Source of the DNA: Globomyces pollinis-pini
Lineage: Eukaryota > Chytridiomycota > Chytridiomycetes > Rhizophydiales > Globomycetaceae
Assembly (NCBI GenBank): GCA_025399215.1
Contig: MU621100.1
Span: 1-64,000 of the forward strand
DNA: 64,000 nucleotides
Reading direction: 5' to 3'
In this document: positions 26,001-38,325 of the stretch, piece by piece
Layout of the letters: the number at the start of each line of letters is the position of its first letter
Position numbering within the stretch: the first letter of the stretch is position 1
Made by a program: the position numbers and the translations under genes
The notes under the pieces: generated by a model
Databases searched by the model: none
The model's input: only the letters and a program-made list of their open reading frames with translations
What the model was told of the DNA's origin: nothing

Positions 26001-29000
26001 ATGTCTTTGATCATGAGTCACATGAATTCTTTACTTTGGCTTTCTCAAATGGAATTACAACTGGAACGACCAAAGAAATCAAAAAAACGTAAAGTTAAAC
26101 CTGTTAATATTCAAAATAAAATCACTATCAATCAGCAGGATGAGCAACCTTTAATCACTCCAGAGAGTCCAATAATGGAATTCACTATGGCAGAGATCTT
26201 GGATGATAATGCTTTAGAAAGTTGGGAAGATTTAAAGGAACAAGTCATTGCATTGGATCAATTATATCCTTCTGCTCCTTCTGGTCCTATTTTAGAGTTT
26301 GATGATGAAGTAGTTCCAGTATATTACCCATCAGTACCCATCATGACTATGGATTTACAGGATGATAATGAAAGACAATCACTTTTAAATCAGTTAACTC
26401 TTCCTTCAGCTCCTCTGGAGTTGAACATTCATGTGTCACCAACTTTGTTAGACTCTGAATATCAGAATGCTATTTTTGATGAAGAGTTATTGGACGATTT
26501 CGAAGAACATTCACATAATCATCTTCATAATATTCCAATTGAAGAAGAGTTTACTGATGCAGAGAAAGGATTCAAAGACTTTTTGTTTCCAAAAAATCCA
26601 GATGACGAGTTTTATCAGAAGATTTTGGAATACGAAAAATCATTCACTAAAATAAGTAACGTTAAAGCAAAGGTTTTCATGAAAATTTAATGATCTTAGA
26701 TCAAATCCCAATATTCTGCTTCAAAATCAGTGACTTCAAAGTTATGGAGTCTCACCCATTCTCCAATTACCATGAAAGAGGCCTGTCCTGATGGGTATTT
26801 TGAAAATAGAACTAATTTTAGATGGACTGTAACAAATACCTATGTAAATGAAAAGGCAGTGTATAGACAAGATGCCGAAAATGAACTCTTGAATGTTTTG
26901 CATAACTTGAAAACTGAGTTGTATATCACCTCTCCAAAAGCAATTTATTCATCGATGGTAATTGATTTCATTGTTCTGAATAATAGATCTGTGAATGTTG
27001 GATAACAAATTATATTGATGAACTTTTGTGGGGTGATTTCAGTGAATCCATTTCAACTATCCAGGCCCTTAAAACATACAATCAACTACCTAATATGCAA
27101 TTCTACGAGAAATGTTCAACCTTACTCCCTCTCTTAGATTCCCTGTTTATATTTGAGCGACGATCATATTTGCTAGGTGATAGATTTGCTACAAGCTTAC
27201 ACAATTGGATATGCAAGATAGCAAATTGTATAAATGTAGTTGGGACATTTGAACACCAAAGACATATTTTGTTTCATGTTTTACGAACTCCAGGTGTGGG
27301 AAAATGGGGAGCCTCGTTAGTTCAATGGAGAATACCAGATCAATTTGATGAACCATTTCTCAACAACTATATTCTGTTCTTACGAGCATTGCTGGGACCA
27401 TTGTCAGAGTTGGAGGAGGTGCTGACTCCAAAGTTACTTGAAGAGAGAGAACAAATAGAATTAATGAAGAATCTGGAAGACGAGCAATGGATAGTGATAG
27501 AAGATGCAATATTCCAACCCTTCAGTTCCACCGTCCCAAAACCGATATCCCTATCACCAGATGATTTTCAAATCATTTTTCAACAATTCGGAGTTACTAC
27601 TGTTTTTCAGTCAACCATTCAAAACTTTGATCACTTGGTAAAGGGGCTGAATCAGAATTCTAGCGATTATGGCAATGCTGTTATGAAGCTTTTCTCAATT
27701 GGCCATAGGCTTTTTATCATTTTGGCAAGGTATGCTATCAGTTCAATTTTAACTGGTCAGGGCACTAACTATTTTACCACTTCATTTTGATGCCATTCGG
27801 TTACCAATCGCAGTAACTATAGTAGATCTTATTGTCATTCTTATGAGCTGGGATATACCAACAGACACACCGATTAATTTTATCCGAAAAAATGATTTGA
27901 TGGTAACTACAGTAGCAAAGGAGCAAACAAAGTTTATTATTCAAGTGCTGAAACTCTTCTTTTCAAAATCGGCGAAAGGTAATCTAATCATTATGAATGT
28001 TTAGGACTTGGAAAGTACTCGGCATACTTGCCATTTCAGAAAATGTCATCATCTGGTAGACGACGCCTTATACAACTTATATTGAGTGGCATTATGTTTG
28101 AAAACATATCCTACCTTTCCGAATCAGAGAAGAACGACAAGTTTGTTGAAGTGATTTTGCGAGATACTAATGATATTTATTTGTTTGATTTGCTAAAGAA
28201 TATACTGATTTGTAATGGTTCAAATGAAATTGATGGTGAATCGGGTCAATCAATCGTCGCCTTTGGTTTCAAAGTGGGATTAGTTCATGCTGATATACAA
28301 CGTTTGTCTATCGAGAGTACAAAATCGATTCTTGCTGTTACCTGTGCCAGTTCCCCAAAACTTTTATCACTTTTATTGAAATTAACACAAGAGCATTTTG
28401 AATCTGTCAAGAATATAATTCAAGATGTTTTTGAAAGTCTCCCTCTAAATCGATGGGCTCCAACCAAAGATGATTTTGAAATACTAGAAGAGTTTCTTAA
28501 AGATCCTATAAAATCCCAAAAATCTTATTTCGCTCGATTTGTCATTGATTCTCTTTCATGGAAGGTATCAAACTTATCTTTAATTCTTTAGAAACGAACA
28601 CCAGAAGGTGAATCATTTATTCCATTGGCGAACCACCATCAATTGGGTATTACCATTGTTAACATCCATCTGGATCACATTGGGTAGTTTTAGCTTTACT
28701 AATTCTCAGGCGGCTCTTAACTCAAGGACTTATATCTGCTACTTCAAAAGCAGCAATTAAATCTGTCAAGACTATTGCAAATACGTTACAAGATCGCTTC
28801 CCAGACCATGATGAACGATTCAAAACTTGGTGTTGGTACATTTCTTTACAATCTCATCGATTAGGTTTACAATGAAAAAACTCGACCTCTATTCTAGACC
28901 AAGTGCCAAATATTCTTACTATTCTGCAAATTCTCAAAAGGCTGAAATACCCTATATTCCATGGGAAGATTCATCTCTTGCTACATTGCGTGGACAATCC

Positions 29001-32000
29001 CAGTCACAACCGATGGCTGCGTATGCAATAATGATGATATCGGAAGTGGGCCACCGATATGACTTGTTTGACACACACGGTTGGGTAATTCTCGGAACTT
29101 TGTTAGAGAATGGTTACGTTGAAGCACTTCTTAGAACATCATATGAAGTGTTTCGCACTTTTACTATTTCAAGAACAATGGATATTATGAAAACAGATGC
29201 ATTTCAAAAACTGTTTAATGGATGCTTTTCGTATGCGACAACCACCGAACTGGAGTTGGCTCACTCATTTCTGGCCGATACTTTAACAAAAGCCATTTCC
29301 AAAAGCCAGGTTGATGAGATTAAATACTCAATATCATTTTGGTGCAGTATTGTATTTTCCAATCCAAATTGGTTTACCAATGTGAAGTGTGTTGAAATGG
29401 TTGATGTCATGTCCAGGGTCTTGTACAGCAATAAAGGAGCCTATTTCTTACTTCAAGAGTTGAATACAGAATATCGGAAGTTGGTGTTTACTAGTAATGG
29501 GTCTCATTCTCCGAATGCACTTCAAGTAGCTACTATATCTCCATTATCAACTATATACAAGTTTGCAAGTCAGCAATTATACGAAAAAATCGGTTTTACA
29601 TCCCCAAGTTATTTTCCAAGTTTGATTCAAGATTCCTTAAGTGTGATTGGTATATTTTTCTATTCTAACAATAGCTAACTCTCAAAACGATTTTTCATAC
29701 TTTTATTTCATGGCGTTATCCGCCGAAATGTTTGCTGAAAAAGATTTGAGATCTCGCGTAGGTATACTATTGGGCCAAGGTGGTTCACTAAAGGCAATAC
29801 AAATGGAGTGTGACAAACCTTTATCGAGCTTTTCTATTTTCAGATTTGTAGACTACATATTACATTACCCGTTAGATCACCCACTTTTGATCTTGTATTT
29901 ACAGTCATTTTTTAATCTGTATTTTGAATCCGGTTTTGGACACTTGTTTTTGAACCAAAAGAGCAATATAGTTCAACTCTTGTCAAAGAAGCTTGGAGAC
30001 CCAACACTGGCTAATCTAACTGATTTGCAAAGAATACAATTGTTGAATGCGATGTCTTTGTGGCTAACTGAACCAAGGTTATTGTTGCCAAATATCAATA
30101 TTAGTACATTTGGTGAAAGTTACTGTGTTGGCTATTTGGAAAGGTGTTTAAAGGGTGAAATTTTTGAATTAGGATCTACAGCATGGTGGTATTCTTTTGA
30201 TGTCTCTGATTTGGAGACCCATGGAGAAACGGATGTTCAGTTTACAGAAGATTTTAAACCTGTGGAATTTGCTGCTTTAACGAGCACTTTACTTCCTCTT
30301 AAGGTTCCTCAAATTGTTTTTACTCTGCCTTACCTTCAAGAGTTATCGTCTCTGAGTACAAATGAACTCATTCCACTGATCAACCAAGAACTTCTAACAT
30401 TGGAACAACAAGCAAAGCAACATTCTGCATATATTCAACATCATTCGCAGCGGGATGAACAATACTTGGAATGTTTAAAAAATTTGTACGTTAACAGTAC
30501 CAAAACTCAATCGTTGATCAAAAAGTGTTGCTCAACTTGTCCCGGAGTACAATTTAACTTTGTCAAAGAGAGTAACTCTTTAGATTCAGAAAGTGCCAAC
30601 CTATCAAAAACAAATAGGAAAGAAGTGGAAGGATTGCTAAACCTTGATATGGTAGATTCTCGTACAGCCATGGTGGGTTTAAAAATTCTGAGAATTGTGG
30701 AGAATTTATGTATCACTGATCAAGAGGCTAACGATGCATCAATATCACTGTTTTACCATATTGTGGATTTGCTGATTAAAAAACTTAACGCATTCCCCCC
30801 TGCTGATATCTTGTTTGGTGTTGTAGTACAGAAATTAGGTATTTGACAACTCTGATTAATTCATTTTAGGTTCTAAGTTTATAAAGACCAACAATGAAGA
30901 AACTAGAAAGCTGTTCCAATTAATCAAGAAAAAGAAACAGGTTGCTCTTTTGTCAAACTTCTATGATCCCAGCTTGTTGAATGAAGAATTTGTAGCTCAC
31001 TACAGAGATTTACGGCTCGTATTTTTGAAAGACGATGCCAATGAAATCATTTCAACATTTAATGTTGAGCAATGGATCAAGTTGCAAAATCCTTCTGTAA
31101 ATACCAAAGAGACACTATTGGATGAGATACTCAGTTCTTGCAGCGCTTCAACAAATTCGGATTCTGTTCATGAACTTCATTTATCAATGTTGGGCGAATT
31201 GTTGAAATACGATGATAATTCTAGAATACCAAAGAATATTAGTACTGTAATGGCCTATATGATTCGTAAAGACCCACACTCAAATTTCCTTAATGTTGCA
31301 CAAAGAGTTTATTTAGAGCATGATGTGGGTGAACCTTTCCCAACAACATGGTCATATACAACTGTTACAAGTCTCTCCAAGCAATTAATTCTTGAAATTA
31401 TGGCTCACATAACTAGAACCTTTACTAGTCAGCTAGTTGAAGACCCTGATTCGTATTTCCAAGCCCTCTCTGAAACTTTCACTCATTTATTAAGATTTTT
31501 AACTGTTATGTTTTCTTCCAATGTACTATACCTTCACAAATCAGAATTTAATTTCTTCGAAGTTTGGAACGCTTTACTTTATGTCTACTTACCACTTGTT
31601 GGAATTTCAAATGAAAAACCAATTGCTGATGGACAGACCGCCTGCTCTAATCATGTTTATACAGAAATTTTGAAGTCTTTCATCTTTCTGACTGAGAAGA
31701 TGTGTCAGTTATTTGATTGGTATATCTTTGTTATAGCTAACAGATATTTTAGTAAGCCACAATTAGCACCTTGTATATGGACATTTTTTGATACAATTTT
31801 GGTTGGTGGGACTAGAGAATTACTTGATGTCTTCTATGTCACTTCAGGTCATATTCACTGGAAGTCATTCGTTTTGAATGATGAAAGTCTTAATGATATT
31901 CATCGGTGGATTCAATACAAACGAATTGACGTTAATTGTTTGAAATACTTATCAACTGTAATCTTAAATGCAAAGCTAGACTTTTCTGGGGATTTCTCCG

Positions 32001-33368
32001 GTGTACAATTAATTGAAATACTACTGTACTTTACAAGCAATATAGAATGGATTGTGGACGTGAAAGATCGATATGATTTATTACAGCGCTGCTTCGAATT
32101 TGGTAGAAAGAAAGGCTTTACTTTACAAGAAGTTAATGCTGGAATCAAGTCTCTTCCAAAACATTGGAATACTCAATTGAAATCAATAGTGCTGAATATT
32201 GAGGATGTCACTTGTTTCCCGGCAACTATTGAACTTCTTCGAGTAATACTTGCAAAACTTTCAGATTCGTCAACCGATATCTTATCTAAGTATCTGATTG
32301 ATATTCTGGGACAGCAAACAGTAATACAGAATCCTTTGGAGATTAGACAAAAAGCATTTCTAGATACCGAAGTGGGCAAGATATTGTGTGAAATATTGAT
32401 TTTGGCTGAGGATAATTGTCCAAATGATATGCTGCTTATTGTTCAAAATGCAATGTCATTGATTAATCATTCAGCAAAAGAAGATAAAGTCAACCGAAGA
32501 TTAATGATGGGGTTATTATCTGCTATTGATAAGTCACAGTTTCCAGAGCGATATCTTTCACATGCTTGCAAATTCATTGCATCATCAGAAGAAATGGCTA
32601 TTGTTTGTGAATCAAGCATCACTCGATATTTAAAACTGACTTCATCTACTGATATTTGGGGAAATATTCAAGAGATATTACATATTCCAGAGTTAGAAGA
32701 AGCGACCTTTATCAGACATTGCTTGACCCATTGTCTCATTTATACCCTGTATGTATATTCTCTGCAAAGGCTTCATTCAGCTACTGGGAACAGTGAATTG
32801 AAGATAATGATTGGTGAACAACTTGGTGTTTGGATAGAATCATTGAAGTTGGAGTCTTTGAAGAACGGTGATGACAGGTTTGGATGATTTTGTTGACATA
32901 TTTAGCAAAGTAGTTTTATTGTTTCTACAGTTCTCTGACCTTCTTCAATTCGAATACCAGTCTGTTGTTGTTGAAAGACATTCAAGGTTACGGGCGCATT
33001 TGTTCCCTATTTCGGACACTCTGTTTAAGTGGTCTGAGGCTAAGGGACCAATGCTAAGCCTTTGGTCTGCATTAGGATTTGGAACAACATCAGTGCTCTC
33101 CAAAGAGTTTCGATTTTTCTGCAGAACTGTTGGTACTTTTATGGCTACTAGATTGCTTACTGAAGATCAAACTAGTGAACATACCAAGTTGATTGAAGGC
33201 ATTGAGCAATTATATCTTTTACCTGAATATTCTGAATTCAAGCCATTGGTTAGCAGATGTCGACTCATACTCAAAGACAAGTCAAAGACGAGCAAACATC
33301 TAAAGGATCTAGTTAATATCCAGATGGCTGCATTATTCCCAAACTTGATGGTAGTCAAGAACAATTAG
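26001..33368 (+). CDS. EPG5: EPG5-like autophagy tethering factor
   Basis: In animals EPG5 is a Rab7 effector that tethers autophagosomes to lysosomes. This gene matches it along its length. Family-like blocks include LPSAPLEL and the acidic N-terminus, SKLWSLTHSP (near 26740), the long helical body, DSRTAMVGLKILRIVENL and LFYHIVDLLIKK (30650–30780), HCLTHCLIYTLYVYSLQRL (32715–32770) and, near the end, WSALGFGTTSVLSKEFRFF followed by TVGTFMATRLLTEDQT. Human EPG5 has LTLGSYLTLYVYLLQCL and LGAIGFGRKSPLSNRFR at the same places. Predicted about 2,350 residues, somewhat shorter than human. The 3' half is nearly intron-free (29647–30846 and 30950–32887 are long open frames), while the 5' half has short introns. 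The sequence fits direct function in autophagosome–vacuole fusion, but that is inference. Confidence 0.9.
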
Positions 33369-33432
33369 CTAAACTGCAAATATAACTATATGTATGAAAG
33401 CTTTTTATTATTACTGCTCATCATTTGAGATA

Positions 33433-34631
33433 TTAGTTCACGATAGCTATCGCTGCAGTTTCATTTAATGTAATCGCATTTCCTTCATCATTGTTTTCTT
33501 CAGCTGGCAATGGTTTCCGGTCTTTCACCCAATTTTGAAACCATGGAATCATAAATGAACCAATAAACAACTGTTCTGCATGATAGACCAATAGAGGAAT
33601 TGAAATGATTCCAAGAGCTGGATTCCCATTAAATATAACGTTAATCAGTGGGATTCCGAGAGCAACAGTCTTGGTTGCACCACACATGACAATGGCAATA
33701 GTGTCAGGTCTTGTAAATCCGCAGGCAGGAATTATTGATACGTAAAAGGCAAGCAAGGAAAATGAGCAAAATAGAGTTGCACTAATGATTGCAGTGACAA
33801 TGAAACTTAAAACTGGAATGTTTGAGAAAGTATCCTTCTCTGAAAAGGTTTCACAAAACACACTCCAAACTAAGATTAAAAGTAAAGTACTATTCATAAT
33901 GGCGAGGTTCAGTTTTTTTTGAAGATTGGTGATGAGGTTTGGGAATGCTACTCTAATGATTTGACCAACGATTAATGGGAGAATAACGGTGATGAATAAC
34001 TTGAATAGAATTGATATATAGTCAACTGATCCTCCATTATCTGATTTTAAATCTAACATGAACACTATCAATGGAGGTGACAGAAACACTCCCAAGATAC
34101 TTCCAATCACCGCATTAGTTAATGCAGCTAAATAACCGTCAGAATATAATGAATTACCTGCTTCATTTCCTCCAGCAGTTTTGGTCATTAATACATTAGA
34201 AGACACAGTCGTTGGACAAGCGCAGGCAACGACAAACCCTCTTGCCAGATTGGCATCAAATGATCCCCATAAAAGTAACTTCATTACTCCATAACCAATT
34301 AAAGGAGTAATCCCTAAACTAATAACCTGAACAACAATAATCAATTGCCAGTAAAGAACTGCATCCTTCAATGCTTGTGATTTCAAAGACAAACCGGAAA
34401 TAAAGAAGATAAGGATGATCGCTCCGTAGCTAACGGTGTATTCTAGTATATTAGTCCAAACTTATATATCAACCTGATCGAATCCATCCTCCTTTCTTTC
34501 CAATATCTGTTATTAAAAGGCGAAAACTTACATGGAAATACAGCAGCTAAAATAATTGCAAACACCAAGCCAAGCAAAAACCAGTGCTTCTTCACTTGCG
34601 CTGTGATTGTGTTTACAAAATTCATCGCCAT
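33433..34631 (-). CDS. RCH1: RCH1/SLC10A7-type bile-acid:Na+ symporter family protein
   Basis: Ten-helix membrane protein of the BASS fold. Fungal Rch1 and animal SLC10A7 regulate calcium entry at the plasma membrane or Golgi. The start MAMNFVNTITAQVKKHWFLL gives the first helix (FLLGLVFAIILAAVFP). Two small introns then flank a 33-nt exon before YGAIILIFFISGLSLKSQAL. Conserved features are FVVACACPTTVSSNVLMTK followed by AGGNEAGNSLYSDGYLAALT (the family's GGNE motif), SVFCETFSE, CGFTRPDTIAIVMCGATKTV (the GF-x-x-x-D crossover region) and LGIPLINVIFNGNPALGIIS, ending in a hydrophilic tail. The product of about 390 residues is slightly longer than human SLC10A7. Assignment to this subfamily rather than to the NTCP/ASBT group rests on these motifs. 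Confidence 0.92.
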
Positions 34632-34807
34632 TTGGAGGGTCCAAAAATATTGGAACTTTCCTTTCCCAAATAAGCCATTTATGGTGTGATTGACCGTGAT
34701 GCGGTTGGTTGATTGTACCAGACAAAAGAATGAATTACTTGTTACATAAACGTCTCAGTTGGATGAATGGTTCTCTGAAAAACAATATCGTTTTATTGCA
34801 ACATTAA

Positions 34808-35605
34808 CTAATCTTTTTTTAATGGAATCAATTCTTTGGTTGTTCCCTGTGAAGTGATTGTGAAAATTTCCAAGAAATCACCAGTGTAAATATCACGTTC
34901 TGTTGCAGAAGTAAATGCATCTTTGACGATTCGCTTGATTTCATCAATTGAGTGTTCTACAGGTCCATTGATGTGTTTTCTGCCAATCTATATCAAAGTT
35001 GAATATAAAGATTATAGTACTTGATTGTCTAGAAATGGTTGTATCAAATGTCCAGCTGAACCAGCACAATTATATTTTGATTTTTCGAAGTTTCCAACAG
35101 GATCATAACTGAATACACATCCATTTCCTGTATCTAGTCAATATTTTATATATTGTACCATTCTCATCCAGTCCTCCAAGTGTATTCCATACGTAATATG
35201 GGAAGAATCGTTTTTGATACAACATAGTAGAAAGCATTTGTGCAGTCGCTGGGGCTGACATACTCTTTGCGTGCTTATGTTCATACCACTAAATCCAGTT
35301 AGATAAACGATATACTTCTAATCTCATTCCGATCATTTTGACCAAGGTAACAGCGTCAGCATACATACCACCAGTTCCTAAAACGGTTCCATTTGCCCTG
35401 TAAAGATTAGCTCAGTCAACAAAGATACAGTTGAAAGGCCTTTGGAGCATATCTTGAATTAATACTATAACCTTCAGATTGTCTAGTATCTGCAGCGACA
35501 ATACAAAAGTCTTTTCCAGCAATTGCCAATGAAGTACTAAATAGAATGAGTATCACGAACTGTATACCCTCCATTATCAGTATAAGGAGAGAAGCCATGT
35601 TCCAT
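34808..35605 (-). CDS. PRE7: 20S proteasome subunit beta 6 (PSMB1/Pre7)
   Basis: Non-catalytic beta-type subunit of the 20S core particle. The start [13 protein letters not shown] at 35605 is followed, after a 31-nt intron, by [20 protein letters not shown] and [16 protein letters not shown], the beta6 signature: an N-terminal Gly-Gly-Thr without a cleaved propeptide, and SPYTDNGG as in other beta6 subunits. The C-terminus [16 protein letters not shown] matches the family's -LRKD/-LKKD ending. Several more introns of 25–35 nt interrupt it. It shares a 79-bp intergenic region with the divergent beta5 gene. Very confident for identity; downstream exon edges were not all traced. Confidence 0.93.
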
Positions 35606-35684
35606 AGGGATTTGAATCTTTGACATTTGGGTTAAAAATCGAAAAGACAAGGGGCAAAATCAAGCTCCCCTGGTTAACTTTTTC
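35606..35684. promoter_or_regulatory. Bidirectional promoter between proteasome genes
   Basis: Only 79 bp separate the start codons of the beta6 and beta5 genes. Within it AGGGGCAAAATCAAGCTCCCCT forms an inverted repeat (AGGGG/CCCCT), and AGGGGCAAA differs at two positions from the yeast Rpn4 site GGTGGCAAA. The match is weak; shared regulation is inferred from the arrangement. Confidence 0.4.
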
Positions 35685-36642
35685 ATGGAATTTCTAAACT
35701 TGAAATCAACGGTACCACTCCCAGAAGAAGTAAGCAGAGCAAACTGATCCCAGGATTCTACACTACTGTCTCCTCAGATCGACTGTCCTAAGTTTGTCAT
35801 CCCTAACGTCTCAAATGTATCCCAGATTTACTGACGATAGCCTGTCGAATTCTTAGCAAAATACACTGCTCCTGGTTCTAAATATGCTCTCGATATTCAC
35901 CATGGAACTACTACTTTGGCATTCAAATTCAAGCATGGTGTTATTGTGGCAGTAGATTCTAGAGCTACTGGAGGAAATTATATTGGTAACAGTTTTATTT
36001 AATGGGATAGCTTCACAGTCCGTGAAAAAGATTATCGAAATTAATCCTTACCTATTGGGTACCATGGCTGGTGGTGCTGCTGATTGTTCTTATTGGGAAA
36101 GAGAGTTGGGTCGTCGTTGTCGGTTAGTTTTTCCTTGCTGACAACATCTTAGTTTATATGAATTGCGAAACAAAGAACGAATTTCTGTAGCAGCAGCGTC
36201 AAAACTACTTGCCAATATGGTATACGCGTACAAAGGGATGGGATTGTCTATGGGAACTATGGTGACTGGATGGGACAAAAAGGTTTTAAAAAAGAAATTA
36301 ATAATAGGGCCCTGGCCTTTTTTATGTGGATTCTGATGGAACCCGGTTAACTAATCACTTGTTCTCTGTGGGTTCCGGTGCTACTTATGCTTACGGAATA
36401 TTGGATGCTGGATATAGGCACGATTTATCAGTGGAAGAGGCAATTGATCTTGGAAGACGTGCTATCTATCATGCTACTCACCGTGATGCTTACTCTGGTG
36501 GTGTTGTCAACCGTAATGCGTGACATATTGACTATTAGTTTATCATGTAAAGGAAAATGGTTGGGAAGTTATCAGCCAAGATGATGTTACCGAGTTATAT
36601 TACAAGGTTTTCGGATTTATATTCTTACATTTTAGGTATTAA
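35685..36642 (+). CDS. PRE2: 20S proteasome subunit beta 5 (PSMB5/Pre2)
   Basis: Chymotrypsin-like catalytic subunit. The propeptide of about 55–60 residues ([15 protein letters not shown] onwards, two introns) ends at HHG, and the mature subunit starts with the catalytic threonine of [20 protein letters not shown]. Then [98 protein letters not shown] and [20 protein letters not shown]. Lys33 in VDSRATGG context and the Asp of the active site are retained. Introns are about 25–30 nt. The end is taken at TAA 36640–36642; alternative use of a GT–AG at 36606–36635 would move the stop slightly. The identity is certain. Confidence 0.95.
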
Positions 36643-36806
36643 TTTTATTGGCTTAACTGTAGTATACTGCCGAACCTCGCCCACCACTTGTTTAATTGGT
36701 ATAATAAATTTAACTCAAAATTCTTATATACGATTCACTCTGTTCAAGGAAGTATAATTAATAGTATAGAATGATAAGGCAGTTGATCAAATGCAGTTTG
36801 ATTGCT

Positions 36807-36831
36807 GGGTCCACATTGATAACGTGGACCC
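36807..36831. other. Perfect 8-bp hairpin in the PRE2–SEC2 spacer
   Basis: GGGTCCAC and GTGGACCC flank a 9-nt AT-rich loop. It is the only GC-rich element in the 269-bp spacer between the beta5 stop and the next start codon. No known RNA or terminator family is recognised. Confidence 0.5.
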
Positions 36832-36911
36832 TTTAGAGGGTCAAATATGGTGAATTAAAATCGGTATAGACCAACTGATAAGAGCAGGCAGTCTCAGTTT
36901 CAAACCCAACA

Positions 36912-37416
36912 ATGATTGGTCCGATTAATGATTTATTAAGTACGCCATTAGAGAGAGCAACAGCTAATATCTGCTTGGAGAACATTCAGTCCAAAGCAGC
37001 AAGGACCGTATCTAACCAAACACAAAGCTGTACATTAAAAACAAATACTTCGCTATTGACATTATCAGAATTAAATGGATCTACTACAAATCTAAATACT
37101 ATCCGACCAACTTTTAGTGGTAGACTGTCAAATATCTTCCATTGGAAATTGAAAAGTGGCCTCTCCCAATCAAATCTTGCAAATGAATGTTGCAACAGTT
37201 TGGTAATTTATTCATTCTAAGTATTTATGGTAGTATGAAGAAAATGTAAAACTTCGGAATTACAATAGACAACTGTTAGAAGAGTGTGAAATTCTATCTG
37301 AACGTTTGTTTGAAGAAGCTAATCAAATGGTACACTTGGAGAAACGAAGGGTTGCTCAGTTAATCAAAGAGAATTCTCAACTAAAGCAGAAACTGAAGCT
37401 ATTGGAAGAGCGTTGA
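36912..37416 (+). CDS. Sec2/Rabin-like coiled-coil Rab GEF domain protein
   Basis: Short protein of about 158 residues. The N-terminal 95 are polar without recognised domain. After one 29-nt intron, the C-terminal coiled coil reads ENVKLRNYNRQLLEECEILS, then ERLFEEANQMVHLEKR and LIKENSQLKQKLKLLEER. The LFEEANxMV motif is the hallmark of the Sec2p GEF domain (yeast Sec2, animal Rabin3/Rabin8, GRAB), which catalyses nucleotide exchange on Sec4/Rab8 for exocytosis or ciliogenesis. It is much shorter than Sec2 proteins and lacks the long C-terminal region, so it would be a minimal form. Convergent with the Fyv6-like gene. The motif is seen; GEF activity is inference. Confidence 0.7.
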
Positions 37417-37483
37417 CTACATCAACCATCATTGCGTTCCTTATCATCATTTAATCTTTTATTGCTAAAAATAAAATATTTAA

Positions 37484-38291
37484 TCATTCATCATCACTTG
37501 ACGCATAAGATACCAGAGACATGATAGGTTTCTTTGCAGTAGATTTTTGACTAACAGCTTCATTGGCTATAGATGATGATTGCTTTTCAGATGAATTGGT
37601 ACTAGGTGTAGTTGACGTACTTCCTGGTTTGGTTCTTTTCAATACCACCCCTATCAAAATTAATTGTCAGCCACTAAATTGAATGTATTGGCAAGAAGGA
37701 GGCGAATCCCCAACAAGATTACATACCTTTGGTTAAAAAATCCTTCTGAAACTCCTTTCGTTTTTTGCCAACACGATCTTTGGTTGGCAGGCTTTGAGAT
37801 TTGGTTTTTAAAGTTTCTGTAGCCTGCCGAAACTTTTCCAGTTCCAACTTTTCCATATTTATAATTTCTTTATGCTTTTCATCACTTGCATTTTTCAAAT
37901 TATCATAAAAATCAATTTCATCTTTGAAAATCTCACGTTTAGTTATCTACTATAATCAAACCTAAGATTAAGGTACAAGATACGACTAACCTTCATCTAA
38001 TTTTCTTATTCTGTTAGCAAGTCTATAAATTTCATTCATTTCTACAATATTAGAGATTAATAGTTACCATCATCTTTGATCTGTCTTGTTTCAGCTAAGC
38101 GTACATGCAACGGCCTTGGATCAAATGGAATAGCATCATCTAAATTAAGTCAGTATTTAAAAACTACTCTTCTTTGGTTCTTCCTCAGGGGTTTGATCTT
38201 TTGAGATTGAAGCTTCGGTCACAAACTTGTTTTTGATATCTTTTCTCAATCCTGAGAAATGTTCTGCAGCAATAGAAGTGGTGTTGTCCAT
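37484..38291 (-). CDS. FYV6: FAM192A/Fyv6 (NIP30-domain) splicing-linked protein
   Basis: Starts MDNTTSIAAEHFSGLRKDIK with KFVTEASIS, then (after short introns) AIPFDPRPLHVRLAETRQIK, FNEIYRLANRIRKLDEDEID and FYDNLKNASDEKHKEIINME. This is the NIP30/FAM192A N-terminal domain, whose most conserved feature is the R-LDEDE-x-F segment. Yeast Fyv6 has the same domain and acts as a second-step splicing factor; human FAM192A (PSME3IP1) binds PA28gamma. The C-terminal part is lysine- and serine-rich and low-complexity, ending MSLVSSDDE. The start codon is only 34 bp from the divergent neighbour's ATG. Domain identification is good; which of the two known roles applies here is open. Confidence 0.8.
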
Positions 38292-38325
38292 CAAACAATT
38301 TGTAAAAAATTAAATTTACCAAATC

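Noticed and set aside
36890..36912. tRNA-like GTTTCAAACCC just before the SEC2-like start
   Set aside because: No T-stem pairs around it and no acceptor or A box could be matched; sequence overlaps the 5' flank of the gene.
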